A stretch of 6,575 nucleotides of DNA from Pseudomonadota bacterium. GTDB lineage: Bacteria > Desulfobacterota > JADFVX01. Position numbers and translations under genes: made by a program. Below are positions 1 through 6,446 of the stretch, piece by piece. Positions within the stretch are counted from its first letter, which is position 1. Each line of letters starts with the position of its first letter. The stretch lies in NCBI GenBank assembly GCA_015222555.1, contig JADFVM010000376.1:1-6575 (forward strand), written 5' to 3'. The notes under the pieces were generated by a model. The model was not told the origin of the DNA. It did no database searches and saw only the letters and a list, made by a program, of their open reading frames with translations.

Positions 1-123
1 AAAATGCCCGCTTAACCTATGGGTGAAGCTAAGATTTTTTGAAAACACTGTGAAACCAATATGTTGCACTCTCTATCCGCGCCAACTGCTTTTTCTAGGT
101 TTATAAACATCGGAGGAAGCTAA

Positions 124-2700
124 ATGGATGAGCGTTATGACGCTAAGAAGATAGAGGAAAAGTGGCAGAAAATATGGGAGGACGACAAGGTCTACCAGGT
201 GAGTGAAGACCCCGTCAAGGAAAAGTATTATATCCTTGAGATGTTTCCCTATCCTTCCGGCAAGATCCATATGGGCCATGTGAGAAACTACTCTATTGGT
301 GATGTTATTGCCCGCTTTAAAAAAATGCAGGGCTTCAATGTCCTTCATCCCATGGGCTGGGATGCCTTTGGTCTGCCCGCGGAAAATGCTGCCATCCAGA
401 ACCGCTCTCATCCTGCCAAGTGGACTTATGAAAATATGGACTACATGCGCACCCAGCTTAAAAAAATGGGCTTTTCCTATGACTGGTCCAGGGAGATTGC
501 AACCTGTCATCCCGAATACTACCGCTGGGAGCAGCTTGTATTCGTTAAAATGTTCGAGAAAGGACTTGTTTACAAAAAAGATTCAACGGTGAACTGGTGC
601 AATACATGCCAGACCGTATTGGCAAATGAACAGGTTTCCGGTGACGGAGAATGCTGGCGCTGCAACGCTAAGGTCGTCGATAAATCACTGGAACAGTGGT
701 TTTTCAAGATCACTGAATATGCAGAAGAGTTGCTGGAATTTACTCATAAACTGCCCGGATGGCCGGAGCGGGTTCTTTCCATGCAGAGAAACTGGATCGG
801 AAAAAGCACAGGTGCGGAAATCGATTTTAAGATCCATGGAAGTGATGATGTCATAAAGGTTTTTACCACCCGTCCTGATACGCTTTTTGGCGCCACTTTC
901 ATGTCTCTGGCGCCTGAGCATCCTATGGTTTCAAAGCTTGCGTTTGGAACAAATCAGGAAGCCGAGGTTAAGGCTTTTGTTGAGCGCATGAAGGGGCTGG
1001 ACAGGATAGCAAGGACCGATGATAGCCGGGAGAAGGAAGGGGTTTTTACGGGAGGTTATGCCGTCAATCCTGTCAATGGAGAAAAAATACCTGTCTATAC
1101 GGCTAATTTTGTCCTAATGGAATATGGTACGGGGGCGGTCATGGCCGTGCCGGCCCATGATCAAAGGGATTTTGAATTTGCCGGAAAGTATGACATCCCT
1201 ATCAAGGTCGTCATTCAACCCATGGGTGAAAAGATATCATGGCAAACATTGGAAGCCGCATACACAGAGGCTGGCCTGATGGATAATTCAGGTGATTTTA
1301 ATGGCATGAACAGTGAGGAAGCCAAGGTAGCCATTATTAAAGATCTGGAAGAAAAGAACGCGGGGAAGGGTACCGTCAATTTCAGGTTAAGAGACTGGGG
1401 CATTTCGAGGCAGCGTTACTGGGGAACACCGATTCCAATTATTCATTGTGCCAAGTGTGGCGCTGTGCCCGTTCCCGAAAGCGATCTCCCTGTAACACTG
1501 CCTGAGGATATTGACTTTGATGCAAAGGCGCTTTCACCCCTGGCGGCCATAGAATCCTTCGTTAATACAATCTGTCCAAGTTGTCAGGGGCCGGCCAGAA
1601 GAGAGACGGATACCATGGATACCTTTGTGGAATCATCATGGTATTACGCCCGCTATGCCTCGCCAAGGTATGATAAAGGTGTTCTGGACAGGGATAAAGC
1701 TGACTACTGGCTGCCCGTAGACCAGTATATAGGCGGCATTGAACATGCTGTAATGCATCTTTTATATGCGAGATTTTTTCACAAGGTTTTGCGAGACATG
1801 GATTTAATCTCCGGCGATGAGCCCTTTACGAATCTTTTAACTCAGGGAATGGTCTGCATGGAGTCTCAGCAATGTCCCGAACATGGCTGGCTTTCGCCCG
1901 ATGAAGTCGAGGGGGAAAAGTGCATTCACTGTGATAAAGAGATCATTAAAGGCCGGACGGAAAAGATGTCCAAGTCGAAGAAAAACACCGTCGATCCCGA
2001 TCACCTGATAAATTATTACGGCGCTGATACGGCCAGGCTCTTTTCACTTTTTGCCGCCCCGCCGGAAAAAGACCTGGAATGGAGCGAGGCCGGTGTTGAA
2101 GGGGCATATCGCTTCCTCAACAAGGTCTGGAGGATTGTATATGAGCGGTTTAACATCATAAAAGATGTCACTGCCTACGGTGGAGAGGCTGAGTTAGACA
2201 GCGATGCCAGAAAGGTGCGGAGAAAACTTCATCAAACCATAAAAAAGGTAACTCAAGATCTGGGTGACAGGTTTCATTTCAATACAGCCATCAGTGCTGT
2301 TATGGAACTTGTCAATCTAATGGGCCAGTTCGAGACAAAAACAGGCACCCATAAAGAGGTGTTGAGAGAAGCGATAGAGGTGGTTGTTCTACTTATTTGT
2401 CCCATTGTGCCCCACTTTTCGGAAGAACTCTGGGAGCTTTTGGGCAAGGAGGGAAGCGCTGTAATCTCGCCCTGGCCGGCCTTTGATCCTGAAGCTGCCG
2501 CAGAAGATGAGATTACCATCGTTGTCCAGGTAAACGGTAAGGTGAGGGGCAAAGTTGTTGTGGCTGCGTCATCTTCTGAAGATGAGATTAAGGCGGCAGC
2601 TATGGCCGATGAAAAAGTTAAACGGTCTTTAGAGGGGATGAGTTTGAGGAAGGTCATTGTTGTACCTAAAAAACTCGTCAACATTGTTGTTGGGAACTAA
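124..2700 (+). CDS. leuS: Leucyl-tRNA synthetase (class Ia, bacterial type)
   Basis: Cytoplasmic enzyme that charges tRNA-Leu with leucine using ATP and edits misactivated amino acids. The 858-residue length is normal for bacterial LeuS. Seen in order: the class I HIGH signature as HMGH (49-52) after FPYPSGK; a first Cys4 zinc site (C159, C162, C177, C180); the CP1 editing domain with the threonine-rich TTRPDT motif (about 248-253) and GTGAVMAVPAHD (335-346), where D346 matches the editing aspartate; the WGISRQRYWG segment (425-434); a second Cys4 set (C442, C445, C484, C487); a Cys-containing insertion (C584, C600, C603) just before KMSKS (614-618); the anticodon-binding helical domain; and the C-terminal domain with VQVNGKVRGK. 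The ATG is chosen because GGAGGA at 112-117 lies 6 bases upstream and the N-terminus matches the family. It is the first gene of an operon with lptE and holA. I found no convincing promoter in the 123 bases upstream. Confidence 0.98.
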   Translation: MDERYDAKKIEEKWQKIWEDDKVYQVSEDPVKEKYYILEMFPYPSGKIHMGHVRNYSIGDVIARFKKMQGFNVLHPMGWDAFGLPAENAAIQNRSHPAKWTYENMDYMRTQLKKMGFSYDWSREIATCHPEYYRWEQLVFVKMFEKGLVYKKDSTVNWCNTCQTVLANEQVSGDGECWRCNAKVVDKSLEQWFFKITEYAEELLEFTHKLPGWPERVLSMQRNWIGKSTGAEIDFKIHGSDDVIKVFTTRPDTLFGATFMSLAPEHPMVSKLAFGTNQEAEVKAFVERMKGLDRIARTDDSREKEGVFTGGYAVNPVNGEKIPVYTANFVLMEYGTGAVMAVPAHDQRDFEFAGKYDIPIKVVIQPMGEKISWQTLEAAYTEAGLMDNSGDFNGMNSEEAKVAIIKDLEEKNAGKGTVNFRLRDWGISRQRYWGTPIPIIHCAKCGAVPVPESDLPVTLPEDIDFDAKALSPLAAIESFVNTICPSCQGPARRETDTMDTFVESSWYYARYASPRYDKGVLDRDKADYWLPVDQYIGGIEHAVMHLLYARFFHKVLRDMDLISGDEPFTNLLTQGMVCMESQQCPEHGWLSPDEVEGEKCIHCDKEIIKGRTEKMSKSKKNTVDPDHLINYYGADTARLFSLFAAPPEKDLEWSEAGVEGAYRFLNKVWRIVYERFNIIKDVTAYGGEAELDSDARKVRRKLHQTIKKVTQDLGDRFHFNTAISAVMELVNLMGQFETKTGTHKEVLREAIEVVVLLICPIVPHFSEELWELLGKEGSAVISPWPAFDPEAAAEDEITIVVQVNGKVRGKVVVAASSSEDEIKAAAMADEKVKRSLEGMSLRKVIVVPKKLVNIVVGN

Positions 2701-2703
2701 GTG

Positions 2704-3225
2704 ATGTTAAGGCAAATGGTTCTGAAACTTCTTGTCATATCAATTCTCCTTCTTCAAGGCTGTGGTTATCATTTGAGAGGTTTCGGTGATACCTTACCGT
2801 CCGATGTGAAGACAGTGGCGATCCTTCCTTTTGACAATAAAACTTTCGAAGCAGACATGGCAACACTGCTGGAATCATCGCTTGCAAAGGAGTTCTCCAG
2901 GGTAAAACGCCTTAGCGTTGTTCCCGAAGATCAGGCAGACGCGCTTTTGACGGGCAGCATAAGCTCCTTTGAAAATCGCCCCGTCTCCTTTTCCTCTGCC
3001 GATCAAGTCCGCGACTACAGGGTTGAAGTTACGGTTGATGTTAGACTGAAATATCGGCAGCGGGAAGAAATCCTCTGGACAGGCAAAGGGTTGAGGGAAG
3101 TTAAAGACTACAAAGTTGAACCCGGAAATGAAGACCTTGCGGAAATCAATAAAAATGAAGCAAAGGAAACTGTTGCTGATGAGCTTGCAGAACTTATTGT
3201 TGACAGGATCTTTGAGGGCTTTTGA
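2704..3225 (+). CDS. lptE: LPS-assembly outer-membrane lipoprotein LptE
   Basis: Predicted partner and plug of the LptD barrel, which inserts lipopolysaccharide into the outer leaflet of the outer membrane. From the ATG the protein has 173 residues, usual for LptE/RlpB. A basic N-terminus and hydrophobic stretch (about 5-17) lead to a lipobox LQGC, with C20 as the lipidated residue. The following CGYHLRG is the family hallmark. Gly rather than Asp after the Cys fits outer-membrane sorting. The next segment, DVKTVAILPFDNKTFE (about 34-49), is also typical, with an alpha/beta body after it. A GTG directly after the leuS stop (2701-2703) is an alternative start. I prefer the ATG because GGGAA at 2692-2696 sits 7 bases from it. 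The gene lies 3 bases after leuS, so it is probably cotranscribed and translationally coupled. The assignment rests on motif and position, because LptE sequences diverge strongly. Confidence 0.9.
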   Translation: MLRQMVLKLLVISILLLQGCGYHLRGFGDTLPSDVKTVAILPFDNKTFEADMATLLESSLAKEFSRVKRLSVVPEDQADALLTGSISSFENRPVSFSSADQVRDYRVEVTVDVRLKYRQREEILWTGKGLREVKDYKVEPGNEDLAEINKNEAKETVADELAELIVDRIFEGF

Positions 3226-4217
3226 TGAAAGCGGAAGAACTGTTAAGAAAACTCAGGGATGATGTTGTAGATCCTTTATATTTCATTTATGGCAACGATG
3301 AATTCCTGAAGCAGCAGTCGGTGTCCAAAATCAAAGCGATTGCCCTGCAGGGCGGTATGGCTGACTTTAATTTTGACCTCTTTCATGCTGGCGAGGCGGA
3401 CATGTCAAAGATTATGTCGGTGCTGTCAACATTTCCTGTGATGGCGAAGAGGCGGCTTGTCATATTAAAGGATGCCGACAAACTGAAATCACAGGAACGG
3501 GAAGTGTTGTTACCCTATTTTAATGATCCCTCCCCAACGACAACACTACTTATGATTGGTGGTGATGTGGATAAGAGAAAAACCTTCTTTTCAACACTGG
3601 TGAAGAAGGGGGCGCTTGTAGAGCATAATCATCCCTATGAAAGAGAAATGCCGAAATGGATTAATTGGATAGCAAAGAAAAAGGGCTTTGAGATTTCTGA
3701 CAATGCAGCGCGATGCCTGGTAGATATCGTTGGCAACGATCTCAGCTCTGTAGCAAATGAAATAGAAAAAGCCTCAATTTATATAGGTGATAAGGGTAAT
3801 AGAATTGAGCTGGAAGCCATAGAAGCTGTCACCATTGATATGAGAGAAAGAACGGTTTTTCAACTCATTGATGCGCTGGGTAAAAAAAATCTGAAAAAAT
3901 CGTTGGAAAACCTTAAACGCTTACTGGACGGTGGAGAAAGTCCTCTTTTAATTCTCAACTTGATTGTCCGGCAGTTGAGACTTATCTGGATGGGGCTGGA
4001 TATTATGAAAAGAGGAGGCGGAGAAAGTGAAGTTAGACTAAGGGTGAAACTTCCTCCCTTTGTTTTTAAGGATTATTTAAAACAGATCAAATTGTTTAAA
4101 GAAGAAGAGTTGAGGGAAGCTTATGACCGCCTCTTTGATTTGGATCTGAAATTCAAGTCAAGTCCCATCGATAAGGAAAGGGCGCTTGAACTTCTAGTGT
4201 TTAAATTGTGCAGTTGA
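3225..4217 (+). CDS. holA: DNA polymerase III, delta subunit
   Basis: Subunit of the clamp-loader complex that opens the beta sliding clamp at primed DNA. The product has 330 residues, a normal length. Seen: N-terminal PLYFIYGNDEFL (17-28), the degenerate nucleotide-binding region in which delta lacks a working Walker A motif; FPVMAKRRLVIL (70-81), typical of the family and near the clamp-contact region; VGNDLSSVANEIEK (169-182), the conserved lid-domain signature; and a C-terminal helical collar domain containing LILNLIVRQLRLIW and ending in SSPIDKERALELLVFKL. The ATG shares its A with the TGA of lptE (TGATG), and GAGG at 3214-3217 lies 7 bases upstream. An in-frame TTG one codon earlier is less likely. 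This is the last gene of the leuS-lptE-holA operon, with a terminator hairpin 16 bases past the stop. The nadD gene that follows in E. coli is not present. Confidence 0.95.
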   Translation: MKAEELLRKLRDDVVDPLYFIYGNDEFLKQQSVSKIKAIALQGGMADFNFDLFHAGEADMSKIMSVLSTFPVMAKRRLVILKDADKLKSQEREVLLPYFNDPSPTTTLLMIGGDVDKRKTFFSTLVKKGALVEHNHPYEREMPKWINWIAKKKGFEISDNAARCLVDIVGNDLSSVANEIEKASIYIGDKGNRIELEAIEAVTIDMRERTVFQLIDALGKKNLKKSLENLKRLLDGGESPLLILNLIVRQLRLIWMGLDIMKRGGGESEVRLRVKLPPFVFKDYLKQIKLFKEEELREAYDRLFDLDLKFKSSPIDKERALELLVFKLCS

Positions 4218-4233
4218 TGGTGGGAGAAATAAA

Positions 4234-4259
4234 AAAGGGACTCAAAACAGAGTCCCTTT
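4234..4259. terminator. Shared hairpin terminator between holA and rpsT
   Basis: A perfect 10-base stem (AAAGGGACTC pairing with GAGTCCCTTT) closes a 6-base loop between two convergent genes. Read on the minus strand, the stem is followed by a strong T-tract (TTTTTTATTT once the lower stem is included), so it is a canonical Rho-independent terminator for rpsT, 32 bases after its stop. On the plus strand the tail is only TTTAAATT, so termination of the leuS operon may be weaker. Confidence 0.9.
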
Positions 4260-4291
4260 AAATTCATGTTCAATCTGGCTTAAAATAAAAG

Positions 4292-4558
4292 CTAGGCGGC
4301 TATGGAATTCACCTTTTTTGTCAAACGAGAGATTTTCCTGGATGCCGTCTTGGCATGAATAATCCCTTTCCCGGCCGCTTTGTCAAACGTAACGATAGCA
4401 GTTTTTAATGCCTCATTTGCGACATCAGCGTTATTCTCAACAAGGGCTGTCTCAACCTTTTTGGCTACTGTTTTCAGAGTTGATTTTGCAACTCTGTTTC
4501 TTTCTCTTTTCACAAGACTTTGTTTATGTCTTTTAATTGCCGATTTATGATTTGCCAA
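4292..4558 (-). CDS. rpsT: 30S ribosomal protein S20
   Basis: Primary rRNA-binding protein of the small ribosomal subunit, contacting 16S rRNA. The 88-residue, very basic, helical protein begins (M)ANHKSAIKRHKQS, the diagnostic S20 N-terminus, and continues with RNRVAKSTLKT and AAGKGIIHAKTASRKISRLTKKVN. The start codon is TTG (complement of 4556-4558): no in-frame ATG or GTG gives the conserved N-terminus, and the Shine-Dalgarno site is 5 bases upstream. In E. coli rpsT also starts with UUG, and S20 represses its own translation. A similar control here is inferred from the shared start codon only. The gene is monocistronic, convergent with holA, with its own promoter and a strong terminator. 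Confidence 0.97.
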   Translation of the reverse strand: MANHKSAIKRHKQSLVKRERNRVAKSTLKTVAKKVETALVENNADVANEALKTAIVTFDKAAGKGIIHAKTASRKISRLTKKVNSIAA

Positions 4559-4563
4559 CGTAT

Positions 4564-4569
4564 TCCTCC
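4564..4569 (-). promoter_or_regulatory. Shine-Dalgarno site fixing the TTG start of rpsT
   Basis: The minus strand reads GGAGGA, a near-perfect anti-16S match, 5 bases before the TTG codon. It decides the start and may offset the weak initiation codon. Confidence 0.9.
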
Positions 4570-4602
4570 GCTACTCTTTGTGTCATTTTTTAAAAAGAAG
4601 AA

Positions 4603-4632
4603 TTTATAACATTTTTATGCTGTGAATGTCAA
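4603..4632 (-). promoter_or_regulatory. Sigma70-type promoter of rpsT
   Basis: On the minus strand there is a consensus -35 box TTGACA (complement of 4627-4632) and a -10 box TATAAA (complement of 4603-4608), separated by 18 bases. Reading the -10 as TTATAA gives 17. Transcription would begin near 4596, giving a leader of roughly 35-40 bases. The position directly upstream of a ribosomal protein gene supports it. The insertion-sequence remnant starts only a few bases to the right, so the promoter core is intact. Confidence 0.85.
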
Positions 4633-4675
4633 GTGTATTCAGTGACCCCAATTCACCATCAAAAGAATAAAAAAG

Positions 4676-4741
4676 CTCGTTGATCCCGGTAAGGCTGGGG
4701 AGATTGAATGTTTTTGCGAGAAAAAAACTATCATCAACGAG
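4676..4741 (+). repeat. Inverted repeat masking the transposase ribosome site
   Basis: CTCGTTGAT (4676-4684) and ATCAACGAG (4733-4741) are perfect 9-base inverted repeats, 48 bases apart. The right arm overlaps the transposase Shine-Dalgarno sequence GAGGTG (4739-4744), which lies 8 bases before the ATG at 4753. In several insertion sequences such a hairpin blocks transposase translation from read-through transcripts entering from outside. That role is inferred here. Confidence 0.6.
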
Positions 4742-4752
4742 GTGATGGTATT

Positions 4753-5112
4753 ATGGCACAAGGGGCACTTCCTTCAACTATGAAACCGATGAAAGCCAAT
4801 CGGAGATGACGGCATTAGGAGGTCTTCCTGTTTATCTGGATCTGGTTCATGTACTGGGGCTGAATAAATCAATGACGGAACATTTATCTCTTCGCAAGGA
4901 AAGCCAGGGCTGGACGGACAGTCAGTCAGTCAGTCAGTCAGGTTGTCACCTCCTTACTCATGCTGAATCCGGCTGGCGGAGATACCGGCTGCGGATTGGC
5001 GTCGGCTTTATGTCATGAAAGAGGGCGTTAAGGTGGAAACGTCGATGGAATGGGCTGGGCTCTGTTTTGTGCCGTCAGCCCTCGGGCATAGCAAGAAAGG
5101 ACCTGAATTCAC
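4753..5112 (+). pseudogene. IS1380-family transposase, frameshifted and internally deleted
   Basis: Three pieces of one transposase can be read by changing frame. The first starts at the ATG as MAQGALP and breaks at about 4772-4774, where one T appears lost. The second resumes as FNYETDESQSEMTALGGLPVYLDLV and runs to GWTDSQ. After an expanded CAGT tract (4919-4941) the first frame returns as VVTSLLMLNPAGGD. The third, from about 4982, reads PAADWRRLY, then VETSMEWAGLCFVPSALGHS, which resembles a much later part of the same family. Judged against a usual length of about 430 residues, I estimate that some 200 codons are missing between pieces two and three, and the catalytic core and C-terminus are lost. 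Similarity beyond GPEF (about 5112) stops. The ATG has a GAGGTG ribosome site 8 bases upstream. The family call comes from remembered family motifs, not a search. Confidence 0.8.
4919..4941 (+). repeat. CAGT tetranucleotide tract, five units plus CAG
   Basis: Five perfect CAGT units followed by CAG lie inside the transposase relic. Relative to the expected TDSQVV reading, four extra TCAG units (16 bases) are present, which shifts the frame by one. Replication slippage is the simplest origin. Confidence 0.9.
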
Positions 5113-5579
5113 ATTAATAATTCTGTGCTTATAGTGAAATAAAGTCAAATGACGGTACTGGTCGTTAAAATATGGTCCCGGTTCCAACATAATTGTACAA
5201 TTTCATGAGGCACTTCCTGTTAAAAAGTTTGCATGCCATTTTTTAAGCGTATTCTGGAGAAACTTCCCTGATACGCTTCTGGAGATGTCTTCTATATGAT
5301 GATCAGACTTTACAATTGACTTTGCCCTGCCTGCTATGGTTTTATCGAACCATTTCTGCTTCCCGGAAGAGAAGATCACAAGCGAGCCTTCGTCTGGATT
5401 TGACCCGCAAGGGAAACGCAATGTTATTATGGTTCATTTTTTGCAATCAATTTTAGTAAGATAATTTGATTTGTTCATAGTGGTCTTTAGGCAGAAACGT
5501 TTTTTCTTCCAGTCAATTATCAAAAAGTCTAAATAATAATTTTTAATTTCGCCGGGGTTCCGGCTAAAAAAAGGGGTGG
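5113..5579. other. 467-base stretch without a convincing gene
   Basis: Between the transposase relic and the LuxR-type gene I find no recognisable product. A 72-codon minus-strand frame (5203-5421) opens with TTG, lacks a ribosome site and matches no family I know. The plus strand through the same bases is interrupted by several stops. The last 150 bases are A+T-rich and should carry the promoter of the downstream regulator, but no clean -35/-10 pair stands out. The left part may be flanking DNA joined by the deletion that removed the insertion sequence's 3' end. Confidence 0.5.
5551..5579 (+). promoter_or_regulatory. Small hairpin and ribosome site before the LuxR-type gene
   Basis: GCCGG (5551-5555) and CCGGC (5560-5564) form a compact 5-base, GC-only stem with a GGTT loop in otherwise A+T-rich DNA. 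It is followed by TAAAAAAA and the ribosome site GGGG(TGG) ending directly at the ATG, so the spacing from GGGG is only 3 bases. The hairpin sits 8 bases before the GGGG and could affect ribosome access or stabilise the transcript. Confidence 0.45.
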
Positions 5580-6221
5580 ATGAGTAATTTAAGGATCAAA
5601 GTTTTAGTAAGCTGTTCTTCATCTATCGCCAGCCATGGAATAGGCGATCTGCTTTCGAAAGAGAGTAGCTTTGAATTGATTAACAAAGCCATAAACGTGA
5701 CAGAAACAATTTACTGGGCTGAAAAGGGTGAACCGGACATTGTCCTTCTCTGTTCTCAGGTTCTGATAGAAAATGGACCTCATTTTTTGTCTAAGATAAG
5801 AGAGAAGGCAAAGAAAGAGATAAAATTTGTAATGATTAATAGCAATTTTACACCTAGACAGGAAAGACAGATGGTCAAAGAAGGAATCGTCGGTATATTA
5901 GGCAGCAATGACCCTATCCAGAGTCTGGGAAAGGCCCTGAAAGCGGTTTATTCAGGAGACGTTTGGCTAAGCAGAAAATTGATTCCACTACTTGTTGGTA
6001 ATTCTCGGTCAGATATGGATCCGATAGCTTTAACGAAGAGAGAGTTGGAAGTCCTTTCTTTACTTGCCGCAGGAAAATACAACCGCGAGATTTCGACCAA
6101 GCTCTGTATAACTATAGATACAGTAAAAACACATGTGAATAACATCTATAAAAAATTAGAGATAAAAAATCGTATGCAGGCTACTTTTTACGCTATAAAG
6201 CACAATCTGGTTTCGAAATAG
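5580..6221 (+). CDS. LuxR/NarL-family regulator with a degenerate receiver domain
   Basis: Predicted DNA-binding transcription regulator of 213 residues, the usual length for NarL/FixJ-type response regulators. Residues about 5-125 follow the receiver fold: strand IKVLV (6-10), PDIVLL (52-57) before the usual phosphorylation site, KFVMIN (82-87), then GIVGIL (102-107). Yet the acidic pair is C12-S13, the phospho-acceptor aspartate is C58, the conserved Thr/Ser position is N87 or S88, and the conserved lysine is S109. Ordinary phosphorylation therefore looks impossible. The C-terminal GerE-type helix-turn-helix is intact: LTKRELEVLSLLAAGKYNREIS (151-172), then TVKTHVNNIYKKLEIKNR (181-198). The gene stands alone, with no sensor kinase in view. 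By eye it is richer in A+T than leuS. ATG at 5580 is preferred because a G-rich ribosome site directly precedes it and the receiver begins at once. Target genes are unknown. Confidence 0.88.
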   Translation: MSNLRIKVLVSCSSSIASHGIGDLLSKESSFELINKAINVTETIYWAEKGEPDIVLLCSQVLIENGPHFLSKIREKAKKEIKFVMINSNFTPRQERQMVKEGIVGILGSNDPIQSLGKALKAVYSGDVWLSRKLIPLLVGNSRSDMDPIALTKRELEVLSLLAAGKYNREISTKLCITIDTVKTHVNNIYKKLEIKNRMQATFYAIKHNLVSK

Positions 6222-6280
6222 CACTTTCCCTGGTGTGGCGTCAACCGTCAATAATACAACTGACATTACATAGCCGGAAG

Positions 6281-6294
6281 TGATTCTAGAATCA
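6281..6294. repeat. 14-base perfect palindrome downstream of the regulator gene
   Basis: TGATTCTAGAATCA is its own reverse complement. It lies 59 bases past the stop of the LuxR-type gene. With no loop or T-tract it is not a typical terminator. A dimeric protein-binding site is possible but unproven. Confidence 0.55.
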
Positions 6295-6446
6295 GAGTAC
6301 TAGATTGTCATTAGAAAAAATGGCTTCAAATGTCCAACTAAACGTATAGAAAAATCCACCCAGGAATGTATTGTTTTTTTTTATCTTTCACGTATGATGG
6401 ATAAGCAATATTGTCGCGAGTTGACGGGGGATTTGCTTGTTGATCA

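Larger units (their letters stand above)
4644..5112 (+). mobile_element. Remnant of an IS1380-like insertion sequence
   Basis: The stretch holds the leader and scattered transposase segments of an IS1380-family element. A complete element of this family is usually about 1.6-1.9 kb, so most of it is gone. The left limit is uncertain and placed near the CCCCAATT at about 4645, just beyond the rpsT -35 box. The right limit is where transposase similarity stops. I could not find a matching right terminal repeat or a target-site duplication in the window, which fits a truncated, immobile relic. Confidence 0.65.

Noticed and set aside
39..67. Possible leuS promoter with a TTGAAA -35 box
   Set aside because: No acceptable -10 box lies at the right distance; the nearest candidate matches poorly with a 15-base spacer.
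73..510. 145-codon minus-strand open frame at the left edge
   Set aside because: It lies almost wholly opposite the strongly supported N-terminus of LeuS and resembles no known protein.
2274..2684. 136-codon minus-strand open frame
   Set aside because: It is antisense to the C-terminal part of leuS, and its Ser/Thr-rich composition is typical of a shadow frame.
4919..4941. Tandem repeats as a CRISPR-like array
   Set aside because: The units are 4 bases with no spacers, so this is a simple microsatellite.
5008..5190. 60-codon minus-strand open frame
   Set aside because: It runs opposite the third transposase segment, which has recognisable family motifs on the plus strand.
5230..5400. Plus-strand stretch reading like a decayed protein (IRLYN, GFIEPFLLPGREDHKRAF) with several in-frame stops
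   Set aside because: A vague likeness to the start of SAM-dependent methyltransferases was considered, but no motif is firm and the stops are too many to call a pseudogene.
6374..6382. T-run as a terminator for the LuxR-type gene
   Set aside because: No stable stem precedes it, and it lies over 150 bases past the stop codon.
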